Below, in pieces: positions 11,442 through 22,427 of a DNA stretch of 64,000 nt (the first letter of the stretch is position 1; every line of letters starts with the position of its first letter). The position numbers were made by a program, and so were the translations under genes. The DNA comes from Pyronema omphalodes. Lineage: Eukaryota > Ascomycota > Pezizomycetes > Pezizales > Pyronemataceae. The notes beneath the pieces were generated by a model. It was given only the letters and a program-made list of their open reading frames with translations, was not told where the DNA came from and ran no database searches. The stretch spans positions 434,001-498,000 of the forward strand of contig JAJJXM010000013.1 in NCBI GenBank assembly GCA_024516155.1. The letters are read 5' to 3'.

Positions 11442-12576
11442 TGTCCCGGCCCGAGAATTATTACCTTTCCCCTCCTCGTCATTCATTCACCTATTATCAT
11501 TCGCTTCATTATTCAGCACTCGTTTGTTTATTTATTTCTATTATCCTTCAGTCTTCGATCAATGCTCGTCACTCGCCTGGGATAGGGTTACGCACAATTC
11601 CCAAATTGTCAAAAAGGTCACGTGACCTATCCCGAGGGTTAGGGGTCTGCTCGGATCCCTTTTCGGAAATTCCATACCTATGGTCTACCGATCATCTTAT
11701 CCGATTAGATAAGATCGGTCACGTGTCTCTTATCAGTGGTAGATCAGTATGCACGCGCACTGGTCTACTAATGTGCGCACACGTGACTAGGGCAAGGGCA
11801 CGATCATCTTATCGATAAGATATGATCTAGTCATGTGACCTTATCAGCATTGCACCATCGTTCCAATCGTAGCTGATCTGGATTCTCGTGACTAGGGTTA
11901 GGATTGCACCGGCACACACACAAACTAAGGTTAGGTTTGTGATCATACGCGCACAGCTAGGGTTAGGGTTACGGACGCACGCGCACGATTAGGGTTACGG
12001 AAGCACGCCCGTGACTACGCTTAGGGTTACCGTAGCGCGCACGCGAAGTACGCTACCGCGCACGGGAGTTACGCTATCGCGCGTGCGAGATACGCTAACG
12101 AGCGCGACGAGGCTGTGCACGCAAACACGCTAATTTGGTACGAATGTGTTAGCGCGTCTAGGACGCGCAACCGCGACCGCGTTGTTTACTTAGTTATTTT
12201 TCGGCAAAAATCTGCAAATAGTGGCTCGGCGTGTAAGGAGGAAAAGTTGTATATAAGAGGATTGTTTCTTTGTTTGTTTATTTTGTTTTTCTTTCCTCCT
12301 TACGAAGTTATTTGTTTATTTACAAATTCAAATACTTTGTCAATCTTTGTTTACGTCCTCGTTCTCGTCCCCATCTTTGGATCTCTTTGTCCCTTGAAAT
12401 CTCTGTTTATGTCCTTAACTTCTAAACACAGAAATCTCTAAGTTGATGCTCGACACAGCTTAAGAGTTTCTAACGTTGAAGTTATTATAAGGTTATCTTC
12501 ATTGAACTCAAGAGTGAATAATTGAGAAGAGCCCTCAGGTTCTCCGTCAGCTATCTCTCCCTTGTTCGCCGTTACA
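11442..12576 (+). repeat. 3' LTR of element 3
   Basis: It begins TGTCCCGGC (TGTCACGGC in the 5' LTR) and ends GCCGTTACA, 1135 bp. It is about 28 bp longer than the 5' copy, mainly from an extra block near 12010-12040 (GACTACGCTTAGGGTTACC). Many point differences separate the two LTRs, so the insertion is not recent. Telomere-like TTAGGG units and the TATATAA box (12250-12256) are kept. Confidence 0.9.
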
Positions 12577-12764
12577 CCCAGCCCCTTGCCCTAACCCTAT
12601 TCCTATTACTTCATATTTGCGCAGCAGGTTGCTAGGGTAATGGTAACCACCCATAGCCGTGCGGTGGTGACAGCGGAGGCCAGGAGCATGTCACGGGAGC
12701 GTTGTAACACCCGAAACCTCCATCTCACCCTCGTACCATGACTTCCTCCCTCTTGTTTCCAAAT
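12577..12764. other. Short spacer between gypsy elements
   Basis: The 188 bp between the LTR end and the first recognisable pol sequence of the next element hold no gene I can see. There is a telomere-like CCCTAACCCTA at about 12588-12599. The junction probably marks where the next element was cut at its 5' side. Confidence 0.4.
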
Positions 12765-15339
12765 CAGGGGCCAACCAATTGCCACCCCCACCGCCCCTAC
12801 GACCACAGCATTCCTCTTAAAGAAAACTTCAACCCGCCCTTCGGCCCTATATACCCCCCCTCGCGAACGGAAATCGCAGCCCTCCGAGAGTGGTTGCAGG
12901 AGAATCTTTCAAAGGAGTTTATCCAAGCCTCCTCCTCCCCCGCCGGTGCATCCATTTTGTTCGTTAAGAACGGGGACGGGTCCCTACGTGTCTGTGTAGA
13001 TTATCGAGGGCTCAACGAAGGAACCATTAAGAACCGCTACCCCCTGCCTTTATTGCATGAAACGCCGATGCATGTAGAGAAAGCACAACACTTCACGAAG
13101 CTCGACATCCGCGGAGCTTACAACCTGGTGCAAATGGCGCAGGGGAAGGAGTGGAAAACAGCTTTCCAGACCCGCTATGGACTGTTCGAGTCTCTCGTGA
13201 TGCCCTTCGGCCTTACCAACGCTCCCGCCACGTTCCAGCATTTTATCAAGGACGTCCTGAGGCCCTACCTCAACGTTTTCATCACCGCCTACCTAGATGA
13301 CATCCACATCTACAGCGACTCCCTCGACAACCACAAACGTCACGTCCGGCAAGTCCTCGCCGCACTCTCCGGCGCCGCCCTACACCTCAACCCCGGGAAG
13401 TGCGAATTCAACTGCACGAAAGTCAAGTATCTCGGCTTCATCGTCTCCACCTCCGGTACACAGATGGATTCCGCAACATTTCCACAGTTCAAGACTGGCC
13501 CACCCCTTGCAATGTCCCTGATGTTCAGTCCTTCTCGGGCTTCGCCAATTTCTACCGGCGATTCATCCGCAATTACAGTACGATCGTTTCCCTCTTCACC
13601 CGCCTAACCCGGGAGGACACCACTTTCACCTGGACTACCGCCTGCGCTGACACCTTTGCCGCACTCGAATCCGCGTTCACGACTGCTCCAATTCTGCACA
13701 ACTTTAGCTATGACAAGGAGATCGTGGTCGAGACAGACGCTTCCGACTTCGTCTCCCCTGGTGTCCTCCCCGAGCCAGATTCCTCCGGCATTCTCCACCG
13801 CATAGCGTTCTATTCCTGCAAGCACAGTCCCGCTGAATGCAACGGAGAAATATACGACAAAGAGCTCCTCGCTATGGTCCGCGATTTCGAGGCCTTGCGA
13901 ACGGAGCTTGAAGGTAGTCTCCATCCCATCCGTGTGCTCAGCGATCACAAAAATGTGGAATATTTGATGTCCACGAAACTTCTCAAGCGCAGACAGACCC
14001 GATGGGCAGTGTTCCTCTCCCACTTTGCCTTGCAGATCATTTACGGCCCCGGGAAATCCGGTGGCAAGCTAGACGCACTCACGCGACGGTCAGGAGAACT
14101 TCCTCAGGAGGCGGATAGCCAGCTGGTCGAACAAAACAAGCCTCTCCTTACGCAACAAAACCCCCCGGCAGAACTTCACCTCTGGTCACCTGGTCACAAC
14201 CAATCGCCCGCCCCTCCGGACAAGACGACCCTCCATGACAGCTTCACGAAATCTCCCTGAACTGACCCCTTTGCGCGGGGAATACTCACCCTCCTGGACG
14301 ATGGAAGAAACCACAGAAGGGCAATCTCCCTTGCAGAATGCTCGGTGGAGAATGGTGGGCTTCTACTCCAAGACCGACTGTATATCCCGAACGATGACGA
14401 TCTCCGCCTCCGAATCCTCTGAAATCACCACGACACCCCCGCATCAGGCCACCCCGGATGAACAAAACCTTTGAAACTCATCAGGAGGTGCTACTACTTG
14501 CGAACCCTGCGAAGAGAAGTTGAGACATTCGTCGCAAACTGCAACACATGTAAACGATCGAAGAGCCCTGGACATCTCCCTTACGGACCCCTCGACCCCC
14601 TCCTCGTGCCAGAGCGAGCTTGCAAGGATATTTCGATGGATTTCGTAACGGGGTTGCCGAAATCCAAGGGTCACAACGCGATCTGGGTAGTAGTCGACAG
14701 GTTAACAAAAATAACACATTTAGTCCCCTGTTCCACCTCGATTGATGCAAAAGCGCTGGCTAACTTGTTTGTAACCCACATCTTCCAACTCCACGGCCTG
14801 CCCGCCACGATCACCGCCAGCAGGGTCCACAGTTTGCCTCCCACTTCCGGACGTACTTGTGCAACACCCTGAAGATCGACCCCAGACTAAGTACCGCCTT
14901 CCACACTGAGACCGACGGACAGACAGAACGGACAAACGCCGCAACGGAGCAATACCTACGAGCCTATGTCAACTACCAGCGAAACGACTGGTCCCAGCTA
15001 CTGCCCTTGGCCGAGTTCGCCGCCAACAACCGTGTCTCAGAGACACCCCGCTCTTCCCCCTTCCTCCCGAACTACAGTTTCCATCCGAAAATCAACTGCG
15101 AATCAGAGATCAGCACGGCATGTCCCGACGAACGAAAAGTGAGAAAACTCTCTGAACACCTTATGGAAATCCACGAGTTCGTCAGGGACGAAATGACTTT
15201 CGCCCAGGACCGCTAGCGAGAATATGCGCATAAGAGAGGACTCCCTGCCCCCGCATACCAACCCGGTGACCTCGTATGGTTGGACGCTGGCAACCTCCGC
15301 ACTAACCACGCATCCCGGACGCTGGACTCCAAACGCCTC
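12765..15339 (+). pseudogene. Gypsy Pol, RT to integrase, left of the LINE (element 4)
   Basis: RT in frame 3 (ASILFVKNGDGSLRVCVDYR, FTKLDIRGAYNLVQMA, catalytic [11 protein letters not shown] near 13290). A shift near 13470 leads to frame 2 with the connection region ([15 protein letters not shown]), RNase H ([25 protein letters not shown]) and the integrase zinc finger (NHHDTPASGHPG, NCNTCKRSK), broken by stops at 14258, 14420 and 14459. The core's first Asp (SMDFVTGLPKS) is followed by a shift near 14815, inside the second Asp motif, then TDGQTERTN in frame 1. A TAG at 15214 precedes PGDLVWLDAGN. It is inactive. GC content is higher than in element 3, so it is a different family. Confidence 0.9.
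15326..15339 (+). repeat. Left 14-bp target-site duplication of the LINE
   Basis: ACTCCAAACGCCTC, identical to 21365-21378. It marks the 5' insertion point of the LINE in the integrase tail of element 4. Confidence 0.92.
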
Positions 15340-15471
15340 AAAACACTTCACCTTGGCGCTTTCTAACCGCCAACCTTTCGCTTAATTTTCCTATTTGGGA
15401 AATTCTACAGAAACATCACGGCTTCAAGCCCCCCCCTCTCCGCGGCCCTGGCTCTCCACCAGCCCGCAGGC

Positions 15472-16980
15472 ATGCTTCGCTTTGGGGAGACTTCCTCTCT
15501 GCAGTGGCATGCCCCGTTTCCCTCCACACCGAAACCCAGCGGCCAACCAGACGACGACGTCTTTGGCACCACCCGCTCCGTCCCTCCTGGTACCCCCACC
15601 CCGATGGCCATCAGGAGCTCTTCTGCAGCACACGCTCGCCTCCAACAGGCAGTCGGAAAGCGAGCCCAAGCCACCCAGCCCCTCGAAGAGGAAGGCCCCG
15701 CGTATGAAAAACGCGAGAAACGCGGTGACGACGTGCCCACGGTCGTGTCAGTCATAAACCCAGAGTACATTCTCAGCCTTGGTAAGAGGCTGGATGCCCT
15801 AGACAAACGCGTCCCCGCCCTGGAGGAAGAGGTCACGCGCCTCCGCACGGTTAATCGTGAGCTTCGCGCCCGCCTTAACGTAGCTCTCGCCACACCCGCC
15901 CCGCCTGCCCCCAGACCGTCCCGCCCCGCCGCGCAGACCACCGCTACTCCGCTCCGCCCCCCCATTCAGATAGCTACCCAGCCGACCGTTGCACAGGTCG
16001 CCGCTGCCAACGCAAGCCTCCCCACCCCCACGCCTGCCCTCACCACGCCGTAGGCCACCCACCAATCGCGTCACGCGAAGAAGGTCCAGCAACGCGCTGG
16101 CAGCCTTCACGCCCCCGCCACAAAGCTCACGTCTGAGGTCCGTCGCATCGTCTTCGCTCGTGACTCCGCCAGCGTGCACTTCTCCCAGCCCTTGGACGCG
16201 TACACGGCAGCTATCAACAACTGTCTGTGGTACAAGAACGCGCCTCAGTTCCATCGCGTATTGAAGGTATCCCGCAACGCAAAGGGTACCCTGACGGCCA
16301 CCACCGTCCCAGGGGTTGATGCAGCCACGCTTTTACGTCTTCATCGTAATGAAATCATCAACGCAGTTAGGGAAGGAGACTCGGGGGTTACTGATGTCGA
16401 GGAGCTAGACCGTTGGGTAGCCCTCAAGGTGCACGGCGTACCGCTCGCGCGTTTCCTGGGGGAAGGTTCCCACGGAGTGCAAAAACTCCAGGTGCAAATA
16501 CAAGCGAACCATGAAAATGTAGAAGTTCTACCGAACGTCCGTTGGTTGGGTAAAGTCGAAGAAATCCGTGAACGCTTCCTTCGCGGAGCCACCCAAAGTT
16601 CATCTGCTGTAGTTTTCGTAAGGAGCTCCGCCTCCGCCCGCTTGCTAATCACGAAGGGCGTGCTGCTGGGCAGTCGCCGCCACCGGGCAGAACTCTACGT
16701 CTTTGAGGGTCCCGATAGTCAGTGCTCCGGATGCCTTAAGTGGGGGCACATCCGCGAGCGCTGCTCCACGCCTGATGTGTTCCGGTGCACTTGCTGCGCG
16801 CTCAGTCATCCCACGGCGAAGCACCCCGCGTGCTCATTCGCAGGCTGCAGCAAGCCTATGGGCTCCGCGTGCCCCCATTCTCTCCCAGTACCTAAATGTG
16901 CTAATTGCGGAGAGGAGCGCTTTGCGACAGCTAGGACCTGTCCTGACCGCCTCGCCGCCATAGCGGCCGCCCGCCACTGA
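15472..16980 (+). pseudogene. LINE ORF1 (RNA-binding Gag-like protein) with one stop
   Basis: The first ATG after the 5' UTR is at 15472. The frame meets TAG at 16051-16053 and then stays open in the same phase to TGA at 16978, which gives about 502 codons with a single stop. Residues ~100-125 (RLDALDKRVPALEEEVTRL) look like a coiled coil, followed by an Ala/Pro-rich linker. The second half has the conserved LWYKNAPQFHRVLKV segment and, from about residue 418, three Cys/His zinc knuckles (CSGCLKWGHIRERC; CTCC..H..H..C; CANCGEE..C). It should bind element RNA. Either the stop killed this copy or the base is a sequencing error. Confidence 0.85.
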
Positions 16981-17188
16981 ACCCTGTGGCCACCGACGCT
17001 CCCACTACGCGTGTAGCCTCCGCTCCGACTCCCTCCTCCCCTCCGTCCCCCTCCCCCCAGTGACAAGACCCCAGCCCATCCACCGCCCTGGTGGTTGTGA
17101 ACCCCTTCGCTGTCCTCATGGACACCGACTCCGAAGTCGCCTCCTCCGCGGGGACGACAGATGCCATTGCGCCTACAGAACCTGAATT

Positions 17189-20100
17189 ATGAGTACCATT
17201 CAGGTTCTGCAGTTAAACTGTCGCAAGAGCGGTGAGGTTCTTATGGCAATCATGGAGAGCGGGAAAGAGTTGGGTGCGGATGTCGTGCTCGTGCAGGAGC
17301 CGCCGACGTTCCAAGGGTGGAGACACCCAGCGTATGCCTTTCTCTGGGGTGGTAGGGTGATGGCGGCGGTACGCAAAGACTCAGCGTGGACGTTGAGGCC
17401 TCGGGAAGATCTCGTGGCGGGGAGTGACGGGGACGTACAGGTGTTGGATAAAATGTGTCGAGGACACCGGCAGCTTAGGATGGTGAACGTCTACGAGGCT
17501 CCTCGTAACTCAGACGGAGCACGACCTGCTAGAGATGTCAGCTGGGATTGCATCATCAATTCGGGAACGCTGCTGGCGGGCGACTTCAATGCCCATAGCC
17601 AGCGGTGGAACCCCCGGTGTGACGCACCGCTCCACCACGCCTTCCTGGATTCCCGGATGGACTCTCACAACCTACATTACGTGGGTGACGGTCTCGAAAC
17701 GCATCAGCAAACAGGTCAGTTGCGTTACAGTGTTATCGACTTGGTGCTCGCGACGGAGCAGATAGCGACGGCAGTGCGAGCCACAAGGTTGGATGCGCCG
17801 GAACATGCCACCACGTCCGACCACGCCGCGTTGTCGTGGGAAGTGTCGACGGTGGTCGCTCTGGAGGACTTTGAAGTCCCTACACGGGGGTGCGCTGTTG
17901 GGGAACTGATGGAGGATGAGGACGGAGCGGTCTCTGCGGCGTTAGATTGGTGCCATCGAAGCGAACGCAGACCGCTCCTTACGCACCTCAGCACGGAGGA
18001 GGAGGTAGAAGATGAGGTGGTCTGGGTAAGGGAGGAACTCACATCGTTGTTGGAAGAGCGGGCAAGGAAAATTCGGCTCACCGCACGGTCGAAGCGGTGG
18101 TGGTGCGCGGAGATTCGGGAGGCTCGCACGGAGTATGGGAGGACCAGCAGGGCGGTCAAAGAAGGTCGCGCGTCAGTGGAGGAAGAACACCAGCTGCGAA
18201 ACGCATACCGTTCGCTGCAACGACAGACAAAACGTAGGTGCTGGGGGGACTCCCTGTCGACAGCCAACGGGGACGCTGTCTGGGCGGCTGTGAGAATGAC
18301 TCAACCGCAAGCGGCGAGGGTGGTCGGCCCGCTCGAGAACGAAGAGGGGCAACGCGCGGAGGATGATCAGGATAAGCGAAGGATGCTTGCGGAAGTATCC
18401 TTTCCCCCTCCTAACCCCTTCTCGGAGTTACCACTCCCCCCGGGGCCTTCTGGAAACTTGTGGCGGTCAGTTTCGTTAGAGTCAGTCACCTCCGCTCTAT
18501 CTAGGCAGAGCAACAAGAAGGCCCCAGGCGCTGATGCGCTGGGTGTCCCCATTGTCAAAGCCCTGCTCTCGTGGGATCCAGAACGGGTCGTTGCGGTGGT
18601 CAAACACTGTCTGCGCCTGGGGTATCACCCCTGCGACTGGAAAATCGCAAAGGGAGTGTGCATCCCGAAGCCGGGAAAGCCGAGCTATTCGCGTGCCAAA
18701 AGCTTCCGGATAATCTCCTTGCTTAGCTGCTTCGGCAAGCTGGTGGAAAAAGTGGTAGCGGTGCTCCTCGCACAAGAGGCCGAGCGCACGGGGATTCTGC
18801 ACGATGGGCAGTTCGGGGGAAGGACGAACAGGTCGGCGGCGGACGCGGCGGCGGTGTTGGTAGGGTTCGTCGAGGCTGCTTGGGAGGAAAAATTGTTAGC
18901 CGGCGCTCTTTTGATGGACGTCAAGGGCGCTTTCCCTACCGTCACCAGCCTTTGTTTGACCAACAAGCTGCGCAGAGCAGCCTTCGACGAAGGTCTTGTC
19001 CGCTGGATTGCCAGCTTCATGAGAGGTAGGAGAGTCGAGATTTTCCTCACCGGAGAGGCTGGCGATCCGAGAGACACAGACACTGGGCTGCCCCAAGGCT
19101 CCCCTGTGTCTCCGATATTATTTTTACTGTACATAGCGGATCTGGCGCGGATGGTTGAAGCGGAGGTCGGAGGAACGCTGGGACTGTCTTTCGTCGATGA
19201 CGTCACGTGGCTCATGATGGGCGCGTCAGCGACTGACGTCACCACCAAGTTAGACCGATGCGCGTCCCTCTGCCTCGCGTGGAGTGAAGCGAACGCGGTG
19301 GTATTCGAATCGGAGAAGACGGAAGCAATCCTTTTCTCTCGGAGACGCTCCCCCCCGAACCCCGACTCCCTCACGGTGACGGTGGGACCCCACTCCATTC
19401 GGTATTCCGACACCGCTGTTCGGTGGTTAGGATACTGGCTGGAAGCCAAACTCACCTTTAACCAGCATCGACAGAAGTGGCTCTCCCGGGCCTCGCAACA
19501 ACAGGCACAAATCGCACGCTTGTGCAAGAAATACGGGCTCCCCGCCCGCAGCACCGCTAATCTTCAACAAGCTGTGGTGCAATCCCTTGCTACCTATGGC
19601 ATAGAAATCAACGCAGCACGCCGACTCCCCTCCCGAGACGCCGGCCACCTGTCCCGCCTCCAACTCGTCCTCAACAAGCAGGCACGGGCCATCACCGGCT
19701 GCTTCCATACAACCCCGCTTGGCTTTCTGGCAGCAGAAAGCGCGACGAGACCGGCAGAATCCCTTGTGCGCGGACGGGAAGCCCGCTTTAGAGCACGACT
19801 TCTCACCCGCCCAGCCCCCCCCCCGGCTCCAGCCCCCCGTCTCCAACCGCTGATGTCGTCCGGCAACTGACTCAGCGCGCAACGACTCGTTCGGGCTTCC
19901 ACCACGTCGAGAGAGTTTTCCCCCCTCTCCCCCAGCAGTTCCCCGGTACTGTCGTCATCGCATCTAGGAACGAAGCAACCGAGTGCGCCCAACAATGGAG
20001 AAACCTTGGCTCCGCCTGCGTCTGGACCGACGGGTCTCGCATGGAAGACGTCGCTGGTTCCGGCTTTGTTCGCTACATGCCAGGAATCCTCACTTCCTCC

Positions 20101-20961
20101 TCCTTCTGCGTGGGACGTCATGCAGAAGTTTATGACGCCGAGCTTCATGCCATGCTGATGGCCCTGCGAGATTACTGGGATAATTATCACTTCTCGGTAG
20201 CTCGCCCCCCCCCGCTCCTCACAATTTTCTCCGATGCACAAGCTGCGCTGCAGCGACTGCTCTCTGACGTGCCTGGCCCGGGCCAGATCTTGCAGCGCCT
20301 GATCGCCACGGAGGTCGCAAAACTCCGCGCCTTCACCGGCATTGAGGTGGTCGTCCGGTGGGTGCCCGGTCACAGCGACATCCTGGAAAACGAAGCCGCG
20401 GACGCGGCAGCAAAACAAGGCACGGGTCACCAATGCTTAGCCCCCCCCCCTCCGAGGGTGCGCAAACCCCGTCTGCTCCCCCCGCCCTTGGACATCGCTG
20501 GCGCATGTCAATCGCGCAGCGACGGAGATTCCGAAGGCGATTGCAGCCAAGTGGGTACGCCAGCGTACCGACCTTAACGCATCTTACCGCCCCCGAAAGA
20601 AGTGGGCATCCGCGACGGCCTGAAAACCGTGCCAAAATACCGCGCTGCGGTGTTCTACCAGATTGCTTCCGGTCAGGCGCTGATAGGCACACACCTGGTG
20701 CGCATAAAGAAACGAGACTCCGATCGCTGTTGGTGTTGCGATTCCGGAGAACGCCAAACGCGAGGCGACCTGTTTGGTGCCTGCGATCACTGGCAACGTG
20801 AGTACGAGGTACTCGCTGAAGAGGTGGAAAAAATAACCGGAAAGCCGCGGCGACGGCGGGGAAGGCTGAAGGCGGTGGAGATTTTTTCGGACGATCGGCT
20901 TACCAGAGCGATCTTGGAATACCTAGCAGCCACGGAGGTGGGAAGGCGCTATGTAGAATGA
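17189..20961 (+). pseudogene. LINE ORF2: endonuclease, RT, RNase H (frameshifted)
   Basis: The ATG at 17189 starts an APE-type endonuclease (QVLQLNCRKSG, VVLVQEPPTFQGW, LLAGDFNAHSQRWNP, TSDHAALSWEV). RT covers about residues 470-740 (APGADALGVPIVK, FRIISLLSCFGKLVEKV, ALLMDVKGAFPTV, catalytic FVDD at residues 668-671). The first frame ends at 19868, but coding continues in frame 1 with RNase H (VWTDGSRMEDVAGSGF, EVYDAELHAMLMALR, IFSDAQAAL, RWVPGHSDILENEAADAAA), then frame 2, then frame 1 to a terminal CWCC...H motif (20739-20793). Two of the three shifts fall at runs of ten C (19815-19824, 20441-20450). The intact protein would be about 1257 residues. It nicks DNA and reverse-transcribes the element RNA. 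Confidence 0.9.
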
Positions 20962-21364
20962 GAACGGCACGGGTGGGTGAGGCCAAATCTGGAGGACACG
21001 GGGAATGAGGCGATGCGAGATACGGGGATTTTCCTTTTTTTTTCTTTTCGTTTGCTTAAGACGCGTGTCTTTGGTTTCCTTTGAATTTCTCGCGATGTAT
21101 TCGAGCAGTCCGCTTCTAAGCCACTTTGTCTCTTTTCCTTTCTTATTGTCTTTCCTTTTCTTTTCTCTTCTTTTCTGGGGGTGCACGGTTCGACTGGGTA
21201 TTTTCTTTTTTCTTTTCTTTTTTCCTTTTGGGGTGTGTAACGGGGAAAGGAGATAGGGGCGCCTCATTAGGTGGTCTAGGCCACGAGGACGGGATACCAG
21301 GATTTCTTTCTTCCTGCATAGGCCTTTCAGGCCTCGAACAGTGTATGATACAAAACAAAACAAA
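20962..21364 (+). other. LINE 3' UTR and CAAAA tail
   Basis: Non-coding end of the LINE after ORF2. It is rich in CTTTT/TTTTC runs on the plus strand (21030-21235) and ends in ACAAAACAAAACAAAA directly before the right target duplication. The short repeat tail replaces a pure poly(A), as in many I/Tad-type LINEs. Confidence 0.8.
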
Positions 21365-21378
21365 ACTCCAAACGCCTC
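21365..21378 (+). repeat. Right 14-bp target-site duplication of the LINE
   Basis: ACTCCAAACGCCTC, identical to 15326-15339. The gypsy pol frame resumes here. Confidence 0.92.
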
Positions 21379-21762
21379 GGACCTTGCTTAGTCTCCAGAG
21401 AGGTAGAAAAGTATGCATATAAGCTCGACTTACCCTCCACCATGAATATCCACCCTGTTTTCCACGTCTTCTCACTTGAGCCTACACTAAACGACACCCT
21501 GCCAGGACAACGTCCCCCACCTCCCATGGCAGTCATCATAGACGGCGAAGCCGAGCAAGAGGTGGAGGAAGTACTAGATAGCCGTATCTCCCGTCGATGA
21601 TTCCAATACCTCATCAAGTGGAAAGGGAAGGATACACCGACCTGGGAACCGGGCACCGAGGTCAATGAACTACAAGCAATTGACACCTTCCACGAACGAT
21701 TTCCCGACAAACCCGGACCTCTCCCAATCACCCCACGACGCCTCGGGGGAGCTCGGCCCTAG
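21365..21762 (+). pseudogene. Gypsy integrase tail and chromodomain right of the LINE (element 4)
   Basis: This is the continuation of the integrase interrupted at 15339: KRLGPCLVSREVEKYAYKLD and HPVFHV, equivalent to HLGPFTVLRPIGSHAYELD in element 1. The chromodomain follows (VEEVLDSRISRR, FQYLIKWKGKD, TWEPGTEVN) and the frame closes with TAG at 21760. One TGA at 21598 sits where an Arg codon is expected (CGA to TGA). The link to element 4 is certain from the target duplication and frame continuity. Confidence 0.9.
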
Positions 21763-21773
21763 GGGAGGGGTAC

Positions 21774-22427
21774 TGTCATGGCGCCAACCACACTAGGAGC
21801 CAGGAAGGAACAATAATACAAAATCATAAAAAGAATTCGAAGAAGAGAGGATAGGAGGATCAGAGAAAACGTTCTCGGAAGAGGAAAGGCACCAAGGCAT
21901 GAAGAAAGGAGGAACGGAGGAATGGGGGAAAGAGGAGAAACGAATGGGGAACTCGGGAAGGGAATGGATTGAGGGATTAAGGAAGAGGACGGGGACTATG
22001 GAAGGGATGAAGGGAGGAGCTACGGCGGAGGATATGAGGGAATACGGGAGGACTAGGAAGCTGGGAAACAGGAGAGCAGGGCTAGGGAACGAGGAGGAAG
22101 GAGATAGGGGACGAAATGAGGGAGTAGGAGATGAAGGGAAGGAGGAAGGGGGGGGTCAGAACAGAAGGGATTTAGGGATACGGCATGAGATGAGGAAAGG
22201 AGCGGGGAAGAGTCAAGGGTCAGGGAAAGATGAGAAGACGGAAAAGAATAAATAGTCGTGATGTATTCCGTAGTCAGGTTCTGTATGCAACCTCCTTCAT
22301 TCATTCATCAAATATAAGTCATGCCTCACCCTCTCTAGTCCGCCCCGTTTCTCCAGTATCACAGCCTGTCACTCGCCGCCGAGCCCGTGAGTCCCCTAGC
22401 CTTGTGCGTCCCCAGTGCGCCGTTACA
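21774..22427 (+). repeat. 3' LTR of element 4
   Basis: Starts TGTCATGGC three bases after the G-rich polypurine tract and ends GCGCCGTTACA, about 654 bp. Bases ~21790-22250 are almost pure purine on this strand (AGGAGG/GGGAAAG mixtures), and the last 180 bp are mixed sequence. The end shares CGCCGTTACA with the LTRs of element 3. There is no second LTR in the window to confirm the limits. Confidence 0.75.

Larger units (their letters stand above)
5214..12576 (+). mobile_element. Ty3/gypsy chromovirus with both LTRs (element 3)
   Basis: The element is bounded by a 5' LTR (5214-6320) and a 3' LTR (11442-12576), with gag, protease, RT, RNase H, integrase and chromodomain between them in the usual Ty3 order. 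The flanks are CCGAG on the left and CCCAG on the right, a possible 5-bp target duplication with one change. Multiple stops, at least two frameshifts and clear LTR divergence show it is old and not autonomous. A polypurine tract (AAGAAGGGGGA, 11428-11438) precedes the 3' LTR. I could not recognise a standard tRNA primer-binding site after base 6320. Confidence 0.92.
15340..21364 (+). mobile_element. Apparently full-length Tad-like LINE
   Basis: A 6025-bp insertion between perfect 14-bp duplications, with a ~130-bp 5' UTR, ORF1 (Gag-like with zinc knuckles), ORF2 (endonuclease, RT, RNase H, terminal Cys/His motif), a T-rich 3' UTR and a 3' tail of CAAAA units (21350-21364). The layout is that of Tad/I-group fungal LINEs. 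A related but decayed fragment lies at about 30010-31985 on the minus strand. Confidence 0.93.
12765..22427 (+). mobile_element. 5'-truncated Ty3/gypsy element split by a LINE (element 4)
   Basis: Pol homology begins at the pre-RT segment (HPHRPYDHSIPL) and runs through RT, RNase H and integrase to 15339. It resumes at 21365 after a 6-kb LINE and continues through the chromodomain, a polypurine tract (GGGGAGGGG, about 21762-21770) and a 3' LTR (21774-22427). No gag, protease or 5' LTR is present. The two halves join in frame across the duplicated 14-bp target (SKRL on the left, KRLGP on the right). Confidence 0.92.

Noticed and set aside
18685..19554. 289-codon minus-strand frame inside LINE ORF2
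   Set aside because: It is antisense to a clear RT domain; the high GC and codon bias of the sense gene explain the open shadow frame.
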